64,000 nucleotides of DNA from Gemmatimonadaceae bacterium (GTDB lineage Bacteria > Gemmatimonadota > Gemmatimonadetes > Gemmatimonadales > Gemmatimonadaceae). Below, in pieces: positions 43,307 to 51,824 of the stretch. Made by a program: the position numbers and the translations under genes. The stretch spans positions 124,001 through 188,000 of the forward strand of contig JADZDM010000021.1 of NCBI GenBank assembly GCA_020851035.1, given 5' to 3'. Positions within the stretch are counted from its first letter, which is position 1; every line of letters begins with the position of its first letter. The notes beneath the pieces are model-generated. The model made no database searches. It worked only from the letters and a program-made list of their open reading frames with translations, and had not been told where the DNA came from.

Positions 43307-44014
43307 TCAGTTCCCGCCGCCGGCGGCAACCATGTTGCCTCCACCCGCCGCGACCATCTGGCCGGCGGCGTTCACCGCGATCAGCGTGCTGCCGTCGTTG
43401 CCGATCAGGCTCGCCCCGTCATTGCCCACCAGCGACGAGCCATTCCACGTGTAGGTGCCTGGCCTGCCTGCGATCGCCACCACGGCACCGCGCCGGAGCG
43501 CCGCCGTTGCGATGCTGGTGCGCGGCGCCGAGCCGGCGAACCACTGCTGGTTGCGTGCCCCGCCCGCCCACTGCCGGTTGCGATCGCCACTGCACGGCCA
43601 GAGGATGACCGGGCGGTTGCCGCCGTTGTTCTGGCCGAACCACCCCGCACCGCTCAGGTCCACGCAGTACCCCGAGTTGTGGCCGATCTTGCTGTTGGCC
43701 CAGACCGCGAAGTTCTGCGTGGCCACGTCGCCGTTGCAGGTGCGGAGCCGCAGCTGTGCCCCCTGCGCACGCCCATCCGAGGCCACGCAGTAGTTCGTGC
43801 CCTGCAGCCTGATGACACCATTCGTCACCACGAACTTCTCGTTGGCGCCACCGCCGCAGTACCACCCGATGATGCGCGCCCCCTCGATCACGCCGCCTTC
43901 CACGTTCATGCACACGCCACCGACACCGCTGAACACGGTCTGGGCGCCGGCGACCGTCGGTGCACTTCCTGCCACAGCGGCGACGAGCGCCAGCACTCCT
44001 GCGAGCTTCTTCAT
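43307..44014 (-). CDS. Exported ricin-type (R-type) lectin with a Gly/Asn-rich tail
   Basis: 235 residues from the ATG at 44014, with GGAG a few bases ahead. The signal peptide is MKKLAGVLALVAAVAGSAPT. A ricin B-type beta-trefoil follows: CMNVEGGVIEGARIIGWYCG, NYCVASDGRAQGAQLRLRTC and YCVDLSGAGWFGQNNGGNRP, each with Cys pairs and Q/N-x-W or 'NQQWFAG' motifs that bind sugars. The last 60 residues have repeating VGNDGASLIGNDGSTLI and AAGGGNMVAAGGGN units that look like a flexible or polymerising tail. The start overlaps the stop of the gene upstream (ATGA), so the two are co-translated. Confidence 0.75.
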   Translation of the reverse strand: MKKLAGVLALVAAVAGSAPTVAGAQTVFSGVGGVCMNVEGGVIEGARIIGWYCGGGANEKFVVTNGVIRLQGTNYCVASDGRAQGAQLRLRTCNGDVATQNFAVWANSKIGHNSGYCVDLSGAGWFGQNNGGNRPVILWPCSGDRNRQWAGGARNQQWFAGSAPRTSIATAALRRGAVVAIAGRPGTYTWNGSSLVGNDGASLIGNDGSTLIAVNAAGQMVAAGGGNMVAAGGGN

Positions 44015-44706
44015 GGGAACTCCGGTGTTTGGGTTGGGACGGTTGCGTGGTGCAATGCGAGGCGCCGAGGCGCTGATCGCGGGGGAATCACGGTGTCTGG
44101 TGGCGCGGCAGGTGGCGCGGCAGGTGGCGTGGCAGGTGGCGCGGCAGGTGGCGTGGCAGTGGGCGTCGGCGCCGCCGCCTGGACCTCGCCCTGCGTGAGC
44201 GGGATGCCCCGGATCACGGTCGCGGCACCGACCTTCAGTGCCGCCTCCCCCGTGGCCGCCTTGTCGAGCGTGAACACGAGCTCGAATCGCGAGCGCTCGA
44301 GCGGCGGCACGGTCAGCACGCCCTGCGCGGCCCCCTCGCGAACCCGGACCGACACGCGCGGCAGGCGGCGGCCGGTGCCATCCACCAGCACGAACGCGCT
44401 GTCGGGCGGCACGGGGAGCGTGACCGCCGCCTCGCCCGTGTTACGGAGAAACAGGTGAAGTCGCACCACCACGCCGGGAACGAGGTCCACGGTCGGGACG
44501 GCAGCCTGCAGGTCGCCGAACGGCACCGAGACGCCACCGGCCGCCGGGACGTCGATGCTGGCCGCACGGGTGAGCGCCACGTCGGCCGACATCGACGCGA
44601 TCCGCTGCGCCGCACGGGCGAGCACACCCTGCGCGCTCGCGACCGCGGTCGGGAGGCACAGGAGCGCCACCAGGCGGGACACAGGCCGCCCTCGGTGGCA
44701 TCGCAT
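44011..44706 (-). CDS. Exported protein with Ig-like fold and Pro/Ala repeat tail
   Basis: About 231 residues from the ATG at 44706 (MRCHRGRPVSRLVALLCLPT, signal peptide with cleavage near ASAQG). A beta-sandwich-like region (VPFGDLQAAVPTVDLVPGVV, LHLFLRNTGEAAVTLPVPPD, LTVPPLERSRFELVFTLDKA) reads like an invasin/chaperone-type Ig fold. The C-terminus is a Pro/Ala-rich tail encoded by five 12-base repeats (TPPAAPPATPPAAPPAAPPD). It overlaps the lectin gene by four bases. The pair may form a surface structure with a sugar-binding subunit and a stalk-like partner, an inference from order and composition only. Confidence 0.62.
   Translation of the reverse strand: MRCHRGRPVSRLVALLCLPTAVASAQGVLARAAQRIASMSADVALTRAASIDVPAAGGVSVPFGDLQAAVPTVDLVPGVVVRLHLFLRNTGEAAVTLPVPPDSAFVLVDGTGRRLPRVSVRVREGAAQGVLTVPPLERSRFELVFTLDKAATGEAALKVGAATVIRGIPLTQGEVQAAAPTPTATPPAAPPATPPAAPPAAPPDTVIPPRSAPRRLALHHATVPTQTPEFP
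44099..44158. repeat. 12-bp tandem repeat, five copies
   Basis: Five contiguous 12-base units of GGTGGCGYGGCA, with Y = C or T. Units begin at 44099, 44111, 44123, 44135 and 44147. On the minus strand they encode Pro-Pro-Ala-Ala/Thr units in the tail of the exported protein. As multiples of three they can vary in number without a frameshift. Confidence 0.9.
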
Positions 44707-44827
44707 GAGACCGCTGCCTATCATGGCTCTGTACCGAATTGGGGGAGATGATGCGTCGTACCGGGAAAGCAGGAACCGGCCGCGAATCGGCTCATGCCGC
44801 TGCCGGCGCCAACCGCCGTGGGGTGAC

Positions 44828-45397
44828 GTGACGGCGTCCGGACCGGTCGACCTGACGGGGTACGTGGTGCCCGGCGCCTCGCTCGAGCGGAGCGCCCTGG
44901 ATGCGCTGCTGCCGGCGGTGTACGGCGAGCTCCGCGCACTGGCCGCGCGACATCTGCGTGCCGAGCGCCCGGACCACACCCTGCAGCCCACGGCGCTGGT
45001 CCACGAGGCCTACCTGCGCATCGCCGCCGTACCACAGGTGAGTGTGCTGGATCGCAGCCAGTTCTTCGGGCTTGCGGCGCAGATGATGCGCCGGATCCTG
45101 GTCAACCACGCCGAGTCGCGGCAGGCAGCGAAGCGCGGCGGCGGGGCGACACGCGTCACGCTCGACGACTCGGTCTCGTGGGGTGGCGGGCAGGCGCTCG
45201 ACCTGGTGGAACTGGACGACGCGCTCACGCGCCTCGCCGCGATCAGCCCGCGGCAGGCGCAGGTGGTGGAACTGCGCTTCTTCGCCGGCCTCGGCATCGA
45301 CGAGGCATCGACGGTGCTCGGCATCTCGCCGGCGACACTCAAGCGCGAGTGGACGCTGGCGCGCGCGTGGCTGCGCGACGCACTGCGCGCCGACTGA
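44828..45397 (+). CDS. ECF-type sigma factor linked to a Ser/Thr kinase (TIGR02999/PF07638-like)
   Basis: 189 residues from the GTG at 44828. Sigma region 2 has LLPAVYGELRALAARHLRAE, TLQPTALVHEAYLRIAAVPQ and FFGLAAQMMRRILVNHAESR, the hallmarks of the 'ECF sigma factor' group seen in Acidobacteria, Planctomycetes and Gemmatimonadota. Region 4 has LAAISPRQAQVVELRFFAGL and VLGISPATLKREWTLARAWL. No anti-sigma gene is near; instead a protein kinase gene begins 10 bases after its stop. ECF groups next to Hanks kinases are known to be activated by phosphorylation, so this pair is likely sigma and kinase. Confidence 0.88.
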   Translation: MTASGPVDLTGYVVPGASLERSALDALLPAVYGELRALAARHLRAERPDHTLQPTALVHEAYLRIAAVPQVSVLDRSQFFGLAAQMMRRILVNHAESRQAAKRGGGATRVTLDDSVSWGGGQALDLVELDDALTRLAAISPRQAQVVELRFFAGLGIDEASTVLGISPATLKREWTLARAWLRDALRAD

Positions 45398-45406
45398 CCT
45401 CACGCC

Positions 45407-48238
45407 GTGACCGCGCCATCCTGGGAGGAGGTGTCCGCGCTCTTCCACGCCGCTCTCGACCAGCCCGACGCGACCCGCACGGCGTTCGTCCAGTCCCGCA
45501 GCCGACACGATGCCGCGCTGGGCGCACGCGTCATGGCGCTGCTGTCGGAGCATGAATCACCGGATGACTTCCTCGCGGTGCCCGCGGCGGCGCTCGCGCT
45601 CGACGAGGTGAGCGAGCCGCTCCCATCGAACGGGCGCATCGGGCCGTACAAGCTGCTGCGCGAGATCGGGCGCGGCGGCATGGGTGCGGTGTACCTCGCA
45701 GACCGCGACGACGGCGAGTACCGGCAGCAGGTCGCCCTGAAGCTGGTCAAGCGCGGGATGGACACCGACCGGATCGTGGCGCGCTTCCGCCAGGAGCGAC
45801 AGCTGCTTGCCGCGCTCGACCACCCGAACATCGCACGCCTGCTCGATGGCGGCACCACCGCCGACGGCCGGCCGTACGTGGTGATGGAGCACGTGGATGG
45901 CACCGGGATCCGCGAGTATTGCGAGCGCCGGTCGCCCTCGATCGACGAGCGGCTGGCGCTGTTCCGCACCCTCTGCGCCGCAGTGCAGCACGCGCACCAG
46001 AACCTGATCGTGCACCGCGACATCAAGGCTGCGAACGTGCTGGTGACGGCCGGCGGCGTGCCGAAGCTGCTCGACTTCGGCATCGCACGGCTCCTGGATG
46101 CCACCGGCGCCGAGGGCGCGACGGCCACCGAGACGCTGCACGCCCTCACACCGGAGTACGCCAGCCCGGAGCAGCTGCTCGGCGCCCCGCTCTCGACCAG
46201 CACTGACGTCTACTCGCTGGGTGTGCTGTTGTACGAGCTGCTCACGGACCAGCGGCCGTTCGCGACGGCTGGTCGCAGCCTGGCCGAGATCACGCGGCTG
46301 GTGCGCGAGACCGAGCCGCCCCTGCCGAGTATCGTGGTCGCACGACGCGACGCCACCCTCGCACGCCGGCTGCGCGGTGACCTCGACACGATCGTGCTGA
46401 TGGCGCTGCACAAGGATCCGGCGCGCCGCTACCGCTCCGTCGAGCAGCTCTCCGAGGACGTGCGCCGGCATCTCGACCGGCTGCCGGTGGTGGCGCAGCG
46501 TGACCGCGCGTCGTACCGGCTGATGAAGTTCGTGCGACGGAACCGCGTCGGCGTGACAGCGGCGACGCTCGCGTCACTCGCGCTGCTCGGTGGCACGACC
46601 GCCGCGCTCTGGCAGGCGCGGATCGCCCGGACCGAGCGCGCACGGTCGGACCGGCGCTTTGCCGAGGTGCGTTCGCTGGCCACGTCGTTCCTGTTCGACA
46701 TCAACGATGCGCTGGTGACCCTGAAGGGGTCCACGCCGACGCGCGCCCTGCTGGTGAAGCGTGCGCTGGAGTCGCTGGATGGCCTCGCGAAGGAGGCCCC
46801 CGGCGACCCCGCGCTGCAGCGCGACCTGGCCGCCGCCTACGTGCGCGTCGGCGCGGTCCAGGGCAACTCGTCCACGTCGAACCTCGGTGACACACCGGGT
46901 GCGCTGCGCAGCTACGAGCGCGCGGTGGCGCTGCTCGATGCGATCCCGGCCAGCCAGGCACGCGACACCAGCATCCTGCAGGTGACGTGGCAGGCGCACG
47001 AGGGCCTGGCCAACATGCGCAACATCACCGGCGACCTGCCGGCGGCGATCCAGAGCTTCGGCCGCGCGCGCGACGTGCTGCGGATGCTGGCCGCCGCCGC
47101 GCCAGGCAGCACCGAGCACCCGCGCATGCTGGCGATGGTGCTGCGTGAGCTCGGAGAGACCCTCGGCGCCGACGGGCAGGCGAGCGTCGGTGACATTCCA
47201 GGCGCCCTCACCAACCTTCGTGAGGCGGTCGCCATCGGCGAGCGGCTGCTGCAGCGGGCGCCATCGGACCGGCGCGTGCGCATCTCGCTCTCGACGAACC
47301 TGATGGCGCTCGGGTCGCTGGCGGTGGCGGTGGGCGACTCGCTCGGCACGACGCAGCTCGCGCGCGCGGTGGGCCTGCTCGAGCGCGCGGTGGCGGAGGA
47401 GCCGCGGAACGTGTTCGCGCGCGAGGAGCTGCTGTCGGCGTACAGCCGCATCCGGCAGCCGTGGGCCGACGCGGCGCGCTATGCAGAGGCGCTGGCGATC
47501 GACCGGAAGACCATCGCATTGCTCGACGCGATGATCGCCAACGACCCGCAGAACACGCTCTACCGCCGCAATCGCGGCGTGATGCTCAACTCGCTCGGGC
47601 GCGACCTGCGCGCCGCGTCGCAGGCTGCGGCAGCGGTGCCCTACCATCGCGCTGCGCTCGACGTGGCCGAGCAGCGCCGCGCGGCCGACCCGCAGAGTGT
47701 CGAGAACCAGCACGACGTGGCGGTCACGCTGGAGTTCCTCGGTGAGGCGCTGGCAGATGCCGGCCTCGCGCGTCCGGCGCTCGAGGCATTCGACCGGGCG
47801 CAGGTGGCGAGCGAGGCCCTGCAGGTGGCTGAACCCGCCAACCCGCGGCACGGCTCCGATCTGTCCCTGATCCACGCCGGCCGTGGCCGCGCCTTCGGGG
47901 CGCTCGGCGCCCCCGCGCCGGCCGACTCGGCGCTGGCGCTGGCCGTGCCGCTGGCCGAGGCAGCCGCGCGCGACACACTCAACACGCGGTGGCAGGTCAA
48001 CCTCGCGCTCGTGTACGCGACGGCGGGTGACGTGTTGCTGGCGCGCAGCCGGCGCCACGGCGCGGGGCCAGCGCACGATGAGGAGTGCCGCGCCGCGGCC
48101 ACATGGCACGCGCGCAGCGTCGCGACGTTTCGTCGCATGCAGCAGAAGGGGATCCTGCCGGCACGGCTGCTGCCGCGCCTGGCGGTGTCGGAGGCGGGAT
48201 CGAACGGCTGCGGGGTGACGGTGCGGCGCGGTGGCTGA
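45407..48238 (+). CDS. Membrane Ser/Thr protein kinase with TPR-like C-terminus
   Basis: 943 residues from the GTG at 45407. Residues about 75-360 form a complete Hanks-type kinase: LLREIGRGGMGAVYLADRDD (P-loop), VALKLV (Lys), LIVHRDIKAANVLV (catalytic loop), LLDFGIARLL (DFG) and YASPEQLL. A transmembrane segment (about 383-405, VGVTAATLASLALLGGTTAA) is followed by about 530 residues of helical TPR-like repeats (TRALLVKRALESLDGLAKEA, PGALRSYERAVALLDAIPAS, LTNLREAVAIGERLLQ). The kinase is therefore cytoplasmic with an extracytoplasmic sensor. It follows the ECF sigma gene by 10 bases, so a sigma-kinase operon is likely. Confidence 0.9.
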   Translation: MTAPSWEEVSALFHAALDQPDATRTAFVQSRSRHDAALGARVMALLSEHESPDDFLAVPAAALALDEVSEPLPSNGRIGPYKLLREIGRGGMGAVYLADRDDGEYRQQVALKLVKRGMDTDRIVARFRQERQLLAALDHPNIARLLDGGTTADGRPYVVMEHVDGTGIREYCERRSPSIDERLALFRTLCAAVQHAHQNLIVHRDIKAANVLVTAGGVPKLLDFGIARLLDATGAEGATATETLHALTPEYASPEQLLGAPLSTSTDVYSLGVLLYELLTDQRPFATAGRSLAEITRLVRETEPPLPSIVVARRDATLARRLRGDLDTIVLMALHKDPARRYRSVEQLSEDVRRHLDRLPVVAQRDRASYRLMKFVRRNRVGVTAATLASLALLGGTTAALWQARIARTERARSDRRFAEVRSLATSFLFDINDALVTLKGSTPTRALLVKRALESLDGLAKEAPGDPALQRDLAAAYVRVGAVQGNSSTSNLGDTPGALRSYERAVALLDAIPASQARDTSILQVTWQAHEGLANMRNITGDLPAAIQSFGRARDVLRMLAAAAPGSTEHPRMLAMVLRELGETLGADGQASVGDIPGALTNLREAVAIGERLLQRAPSDRRVRISLSTNLMALGSLAVAVGDSLGTTQLARAVGLLERAVAEEPRNVFAREELLSAYSRIRQPWADAARYAEALAIDRKTIALLDAMIANDPQNTLYRRNRGVMLNSLGRDLRAASQAAAAVPYHRAALDVAEQRRAADPQSVENQHDVAVTLEFLGEALADAGLARPALEAFDRAQVASEALQVAEPANPRHGSDLSLIHAGRGRAFGALGAPAPADSALALAVPLAEAAARDTLNTRWQVNLALVYATAGDVLLARSRRHGAGPAHDEECRAAATWHARSVATFRRMQQKGILPARLLPRLAVSEAGSNGCGVTVRRGG

Positions 48239-48696
48239 GTCGCGCAGTCACGCGCCGGACTGACGAAGGGGCTCGACGGCAGCGGCAGCATCACCAGCGC
48301 AGCCGTCGTGCGGTCCGGCAGCTCGAGGAGGCGGTGGATGCGCCACTGGGGTGCACCCGCATCGCCGATGTGCTGGCCGACCTCCAGGAAAGGGCGCGGC
48401 GCAACGCTTTCACAGAACCACACGGGCGCACGGGCACATCGGCAACACCTGCGGATCCGTCCGTGTTACCGTTGCACTGACGACAGGGCGCGCGCAGGAG
48501 CGCCTTCCTGACACTCACCAAGCCCCCGCTTCCCATGCCGAGACGCACGATCGCTCGCCGCAGCGGCGAAACCATTCACCGCAGCCAGGATGACACCCGA
48601 CAGCGTGTCGCTGGCGGACCGGCACCAGCATCATGGCCAGCTGATCGCGTCTGCGCGCCCGAACGCCATCGTGCCGGCGTCTGGACTGCCGAAGCG
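48239..48696. other. Intergenic stretch with a possible small-gene remnant
   Basis: No clear gene. On the minus strand, 48250-48423 has high third-position GC and reads FLEVGQHIGDAGAPQWRIHR followed by LLELPDRTTAALVML, which looks like a small-protein remnant. The antisense reading is equally coding-like, so I do not call it. The promoter of the exported gene at 48697 should lie at the right end. Confidence 0.3.
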
Positions 48697-49449
48697 ATGA
48701 GGCGACGCCGGAATCCGAGCACGGTGTGGCGGTGTGCCGCAGTGCTCCTGTCGTCGCTGGCGATCATCGGCACCCCTCGGGCCGCTGTGGCGCAGGCCGC
48801 GGGCGTGCGACGGGTGCCCGTCGAGTCGGCGGAGGGGCTCACCCTTCACCGGGTGAGCGCGACGGCCGTGGTGCACGGCGGACAGCGCGCGGTGCGCATC
48901 CAGACCTCGGCCGAGACGGAGCGTGACCTCGCCGCGCTGCCGATCGCGCAGCAGTCGCAGGTCGACCGGCTGGCGGTGATCACGGGCACCGACTTCATGA
49001 ACGGCACCATCGAGGCAGAGGTCGCTGGCGCGCCGGCGCCCAACGCGCCGGCGGGCGCACGCGGGTTCGTCGGCATCGCGTTCCGCGTGCAGCCGGACAT
49101 GCGCACGTATGACGCGTTCTACCTGCGGCCGACCAACGGGCGCGCACCGGAGCAGGAGCGACGCAACCACGCGGTGCAGTACATCTCGCATCCGGACTGG
49201 ACGTGGAACCGGATGCGGGCGGAGACACCGAGCCGGTACGAGGCGTACGTGGATCTCGTGCCGGACGCATGGACGCGCATCCGCATCGAGGTCCGCGGCG
49301 ACACGGCGCGCCTCTTCGTGCACGGACAGCGGCAGCCGACGCTGGTCGTGACTGACGTGAAGACCGGCTCGGCTGGGCGCGGCGCGATTGCACTCTGGAT
49401 CGACGCCGGGACGGTCGCGCACTTCCGCGCTGTGCGGGTGCGGCCGTAG
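48697..49449 (+). CDS. Exported LamG/3-keto-disaccharide-hydrolase-like domain protein
   Basis: 250 residues from the ATG at 48697 with a signal peptide (VWRCAAVLLSSLAIIGTPRA, cleavage near AVAQA). The mature part (VITGTDFMNGTIEAEVAGAP, GARGFVGIAFRVQPDMRTYD, AFYLRPTNGRAPEQERRNHA, WTRIRIEVRGDTARLFVHGQ, GRGAIALWIDAGTVAHFRAV) has the concanavalin-A-like jelly-roll pattern of DUF1080/GH16-like domains: 'F.dG..E', 'GF.giAFR', 'yD..YlRP' and 'W..irieV.Gd.ar.yv'. It has no catalytic Glu-x-Asp-x-x-Glu motif, so it is more likely a binding or keto-disaccharide domain. Confidence 0.75.
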   Translation: MRRRRNPSTVWRCAAVLLSSLAIIGTPRAAVAQAAGVRRVPVESAEGLTLHRVSATAVVHGGQRAVRIQTSAETERDLAALPIAQQSQVDRLAVITGTDFMNGTIEAEVAGAPAPNAPAGARGFVGIAFRVQPDMRTYDAFYLRPTNGRAPEQERRNHAVQYISHPDWTWNRMRAETPSRYEAYVDLVPDAWTRIRIEVRGDTARLFVHGQRQPTLVVTDVKTGSAGRGAIALWIDAGTVAHFRAVRVRP

Positions 49450-49713
49450 GACATGCACGGGGTCGGCGCCTCCATGCGACGGTGCGACGTGACGGCGCCC
49501 GCGCCTCGCACCGGTGGTGTCGCAAACAGGTGACGACCTGTGGCAGGCGGTCGGCCGCCGCGCCTGTGCGCAGGGCGCATGCCACCGCCACCGCCCGTGT
49601 CGCGCGCCGCGGCATGCGCGGCAACCGACGGCACCACACCGAGTTGCGCGACACTGGCCGGAACGCGCCGACGCCGCTGCCGGGCGGCCCGCGACTCGCT
49701 CCTGGTGCGACGC

Positions 49714-50553
49714 ATGCCTTCCGTCGCGCCGCCGAGCCTCGCCATCCCGTCCAGCGCACCGCACCGCCGCCCTCGCCTGGCCGCCGCGCTCGCGACGCTG
49801 CTGGCCGCGACCGCGGTGCAGGCGCAGGTGAGCCTCGATCGCACGGAGCTCGTGCTGCGCCCCGACAGCGCGGCACGGCGCAGCGGCGTGATGATCGTGC
49901 GGAACACCGGCCCGGCGCGTGCGGAGGCGGTGATCCGCACCGAGGACTGGGACCGCGCCGCGGATGGCGCGCATCGCTTCTACGAGGCCGGCACGCAGCC
50001 GGGCAGTTGCGCCACGGTGCTCACCATCGCACCGCTCGAGTTCACGCTCGCCCGTGGTGAGAGCCGCGCGGTGCAGGTCGGCGTCGAGGGCCCCGTCAAC
50101 TCCGCCTGCTGGAGCCTCGTGCTGGTCGAGACAGTCGAGCGTGTGCGGGACGAGACCGGTCGCGTGGTCCTGGCGACCGTGCGCACGGGCATGAAGGTGT
50201 ATGCCGAGCCGTCGGATTCGCGGGCGCTGGGCGAGGTGAGTGCGGTCGAGGTGGAGGCGTCGGAGGCCGCGCACAGTGATGCGGCGCGCAGCGGCGCGAG
50301 GCAGGCGGCGGTGACGTTCCGCAACACCGGCGAGCGGCACCTGCGCGGCGAGGGGCGCGTCGAGATCCGGCGCGCGGACGACAGCGTGCTCGCGACGCTG
50401 CCGCTGCCGGCATTGCAGGCGCTGCCGGGCGCCGTGATGACGGCGCGAGTGGCGCTGCCGGCGACGCTCAAGGGCAGGTACCGGCTGCGCGCGGTGGTGG
50501 AGTACGGCGGGGCGAGTGCGGCGGCGGCGGAGCGCGAGGCGGCGATCCCGTAG
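49714..50553 (+). CDS. Exported fimbrial-chaperone-like Ig-domain protein
   Basis: 279 residues from the ATG at 49714 (a long signal region with core RLAAALATLLAATAVQAQ). The N-terminal domain SLDRTELVLRPDSAARRSGV, VIRTEDWDRAADGAHRFYEA, LTIAPLEFTLARGESRAVQV and CWSLVLVETVERVRDETGRV follows the first Ig domain of periplasmic pilus chaperones (beta-strands with the 'l.p..v.l.pg....v.v' pattern). A second Ig-like domain ends YRLRAVVEYGG. A usher or pilin gene is not nearby. A diverged copy of its last 120 bases is present at 51825-51955, after the RAYT element, so the element may have landed next to or within a duplicated 3' end. Confidence 0.68.
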   Translation: MPSVAPPSLAIPSSAPHRRPRLAAALATLLAATAVQAQVSLDRTELVLRPDSAARRSGVMIVRNTGPARAEAVIRTEDWDRAADGAHRFYEAGTQPGSCATVLTIAPLEFTLARGESRAVQVGVEGPVNSACWSLVLVETVERVRDETGRVVLATVRTGMKVYAEPSDSRALGEVSAVEVEASEAAHSDAARSGARQAAVTFRNTGERHLRGEGRVEIRRADDSVLATLPLPALQALPGAVMTARVALPATLKGRYRLRAVVEYGGASAAAAEREAAIP

Positions 50554-50576
50554 GGCGGTGGACCAGATCCCGCAGT

Positions 50577-50622
50577 TCGAAAAGGGGTCTGAGTCACGGA
50601 GGGGTGCGTGACTCTGAGTCAT
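50577..50622. repeat. REP-like repeat, upstream of the transposase
   Basis: Contains an AAAGGGGTCTGAGTCA element followed by a 13-base near-perfect palindrome TGACTCTGAGTCA (50609-50621). Related elements in the opposite orientation lie after the RAYT gene. It starts about 24 bases after the stop of the chaperone-like gene. Confidence 0.75.
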
Positions 50623-50793
50623 TTCGCGGTGCGAGGGCGGTACGCCGAATTCTTGCGCAGTTTCGGAACAGGATGGGCGTGAATGGTGTGCGCTACGGAG
50701 ATCGCCGTAACACCTTCGCCGCGTGTCTCACCGCCTCCCAGCCAACGCGTGCCGTCGCACGATGCGCCAAGGGGCACACTCTTCGAGGCCGCC

Positions 50794-51498
50794 ATGCCGC
50801 GCCGCCTGCGCCTAGTGGTCCCAGGCCTGCCGATGCACATCACCCAGCGCGGACACGACCGCGCCCCGATCGTCGCCGATCCGTACGACTCGGCGAGGTT
50901 CCTGGCATGCGTGCGTCGCGCGAGCCTCCACACGAAGTGTGCGATTCATGCCTACGCAGTGATGTCGAACCACACCCACTTTCTCGTGACACCTCCCAGC
51001 GTCACTGCGGCGGGACGCATGATCCAGCTGCTCGGACGCCTGTACGTCCCCTACTTCAACACCCGGCACAGGCGCAGCGGTACGCTGTGGGAACGACGGT
51101 ACAGTTCGGTCGTAGTCGACACGTCTGCGTACTTCCTGGCGTGCTGCCGCTACATCGAGCTCAATCCCGTGACAGCAGGCATGGTGAAGGCGCCGTCGGA
51201 CTACGAGTGGAGCAGCTACGCGCACCTCGGCTGTGGTCAGGCCAACGACCTGATCACGCCCCACCCAGAGTATCTGGGGCTTGGCGATACACCCGCGCAG
51301 CGCGCGAGCGCCTATCGGGCCATCTGCGCCGCGCCAAACGGCAACCGGGCGCGTCCGATCATTCGTGCCGCCACCAGGCGCGGCGGCGTGTTGGGAGGGG
51401 AGGAGTTCCGGCGCAACCTGGAGCGTGTGCTCGGTCGCACGATCCCGCCGCCCCCACGACGCTGGCGGCACAAGGACCAGGATACGCGGCCGCATTGA
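50794..51498 (+). CDS. REP-associated tyrosine transposase (RAYT, Y1 family)
   Basis: 234 residues from the ATG at 50794. It is a Y1/HUH transposase: MPRRLRLVVPGLPMHITQRG at the start, the HUH-like motif AVMSNHTHFLVTPP (HTH in place of the usual H-x-H within 'MPNHvHLL'), then GRLYVPYFNTRHRRSGTLWE with the active-site Tyr in the helix, and CRYIELNPVTAGMVKAPSDY-EWSSY. Such proteins are domesticated single-copy transposases that mobilise or maintain REP palindromes. Here REP-like repeats flank the gene on both sides, so the gene and its repeats look like a functional unit. Confidence 0.9.
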   Translation: MPRRLRLVVPGLPMHITQRGHDRAPIVADPYDSARFLACVRRASLHTKCAIHAYAVMSNHTHFLVTPPSVTAAGRMIQLLGRLYVPYFNTRHRRSGTLWERRYSSVVVDTSAYFLACCRYIELNPVTAGMVKAPSDYEWSSYAHLGCGQANDLITPHPEYLGLGDTPAQRASAYRAICAAPNGNRARPIIRAATRRGGVLGGEEFRRNLERVLGRTIPPPPRRWRHKDQDTRPH

Positions 51499-51617
51499 AA
51501 CGACGCCAGCAACATCCGGACATCGACACGATCGGCTTGCCCGCTCCTCCGTGCCACGAGAGCGCCGTGCCACCGTACCCACGGGGCATGGCGCTCTCGT
51601 GCCTCGTGCGACGGTTC

Positions 51618-51786
51618 GGACTCTGTCCCCTTTCTGTGCCCGGACTCTGTCCCCTTTCTGTGCCCGGACTCTGTCCCCTTTCTGTGCCCGGACTCTGTCC
51701 CCTTTCTGTGCCCGTGACTCAGAGTCATCCGGACGGCACCTGCGGTGCTGACTCTGTCCCCTTTGCACCTCCCTGACTCAGAGTCA
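51618..51786. repeat. REP-like array downstream of the transposase
   Basis: Four perfect 24-base direct repeats (51618-51713; each holds GACTCTGTCCCCTTT). Then come a TGACTCAGAGTCA palindrome (51715-51727), a degenerate fifth GACTCTGTCCCCTTT (51750-51764) and a second copy of the palindrome (51774-51786). The GGGGACAGAGTC core and palindrome are the same modules as at 50577-50622 but reversed, giving an inverted arrangement around the RAYT gene. Confidence 0.9.
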
Positions 51787-51824
51787 TCGTTACAAAGACT
51801 CATCGCTACACAGCCGCCGCCGGC

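Noticed and set aside
44099-44158. Plus-strand Val-Ala-Gly-Gly repeat protein
   Set aside because: Shadow of the minus-strand gene's Pro/Ala tail; the minus-strand gene has a signal peptide and ATGA coupling.
48240-48423. Minus-strand small protein reading FLEVGQHIGDAGAPQWRIHR
   Set aside because: The antisense frame looks equally coding-like and the frame runs on into the kinase gene's antisense, so there is no basis to choose; only mentioned in the gap entry.
51618-51713. CRISPR array
   Set aside because: The four 24-bp units are contiguous with no spacers and are linked to RAYT palindromes, so they are REP-like direct repeats.
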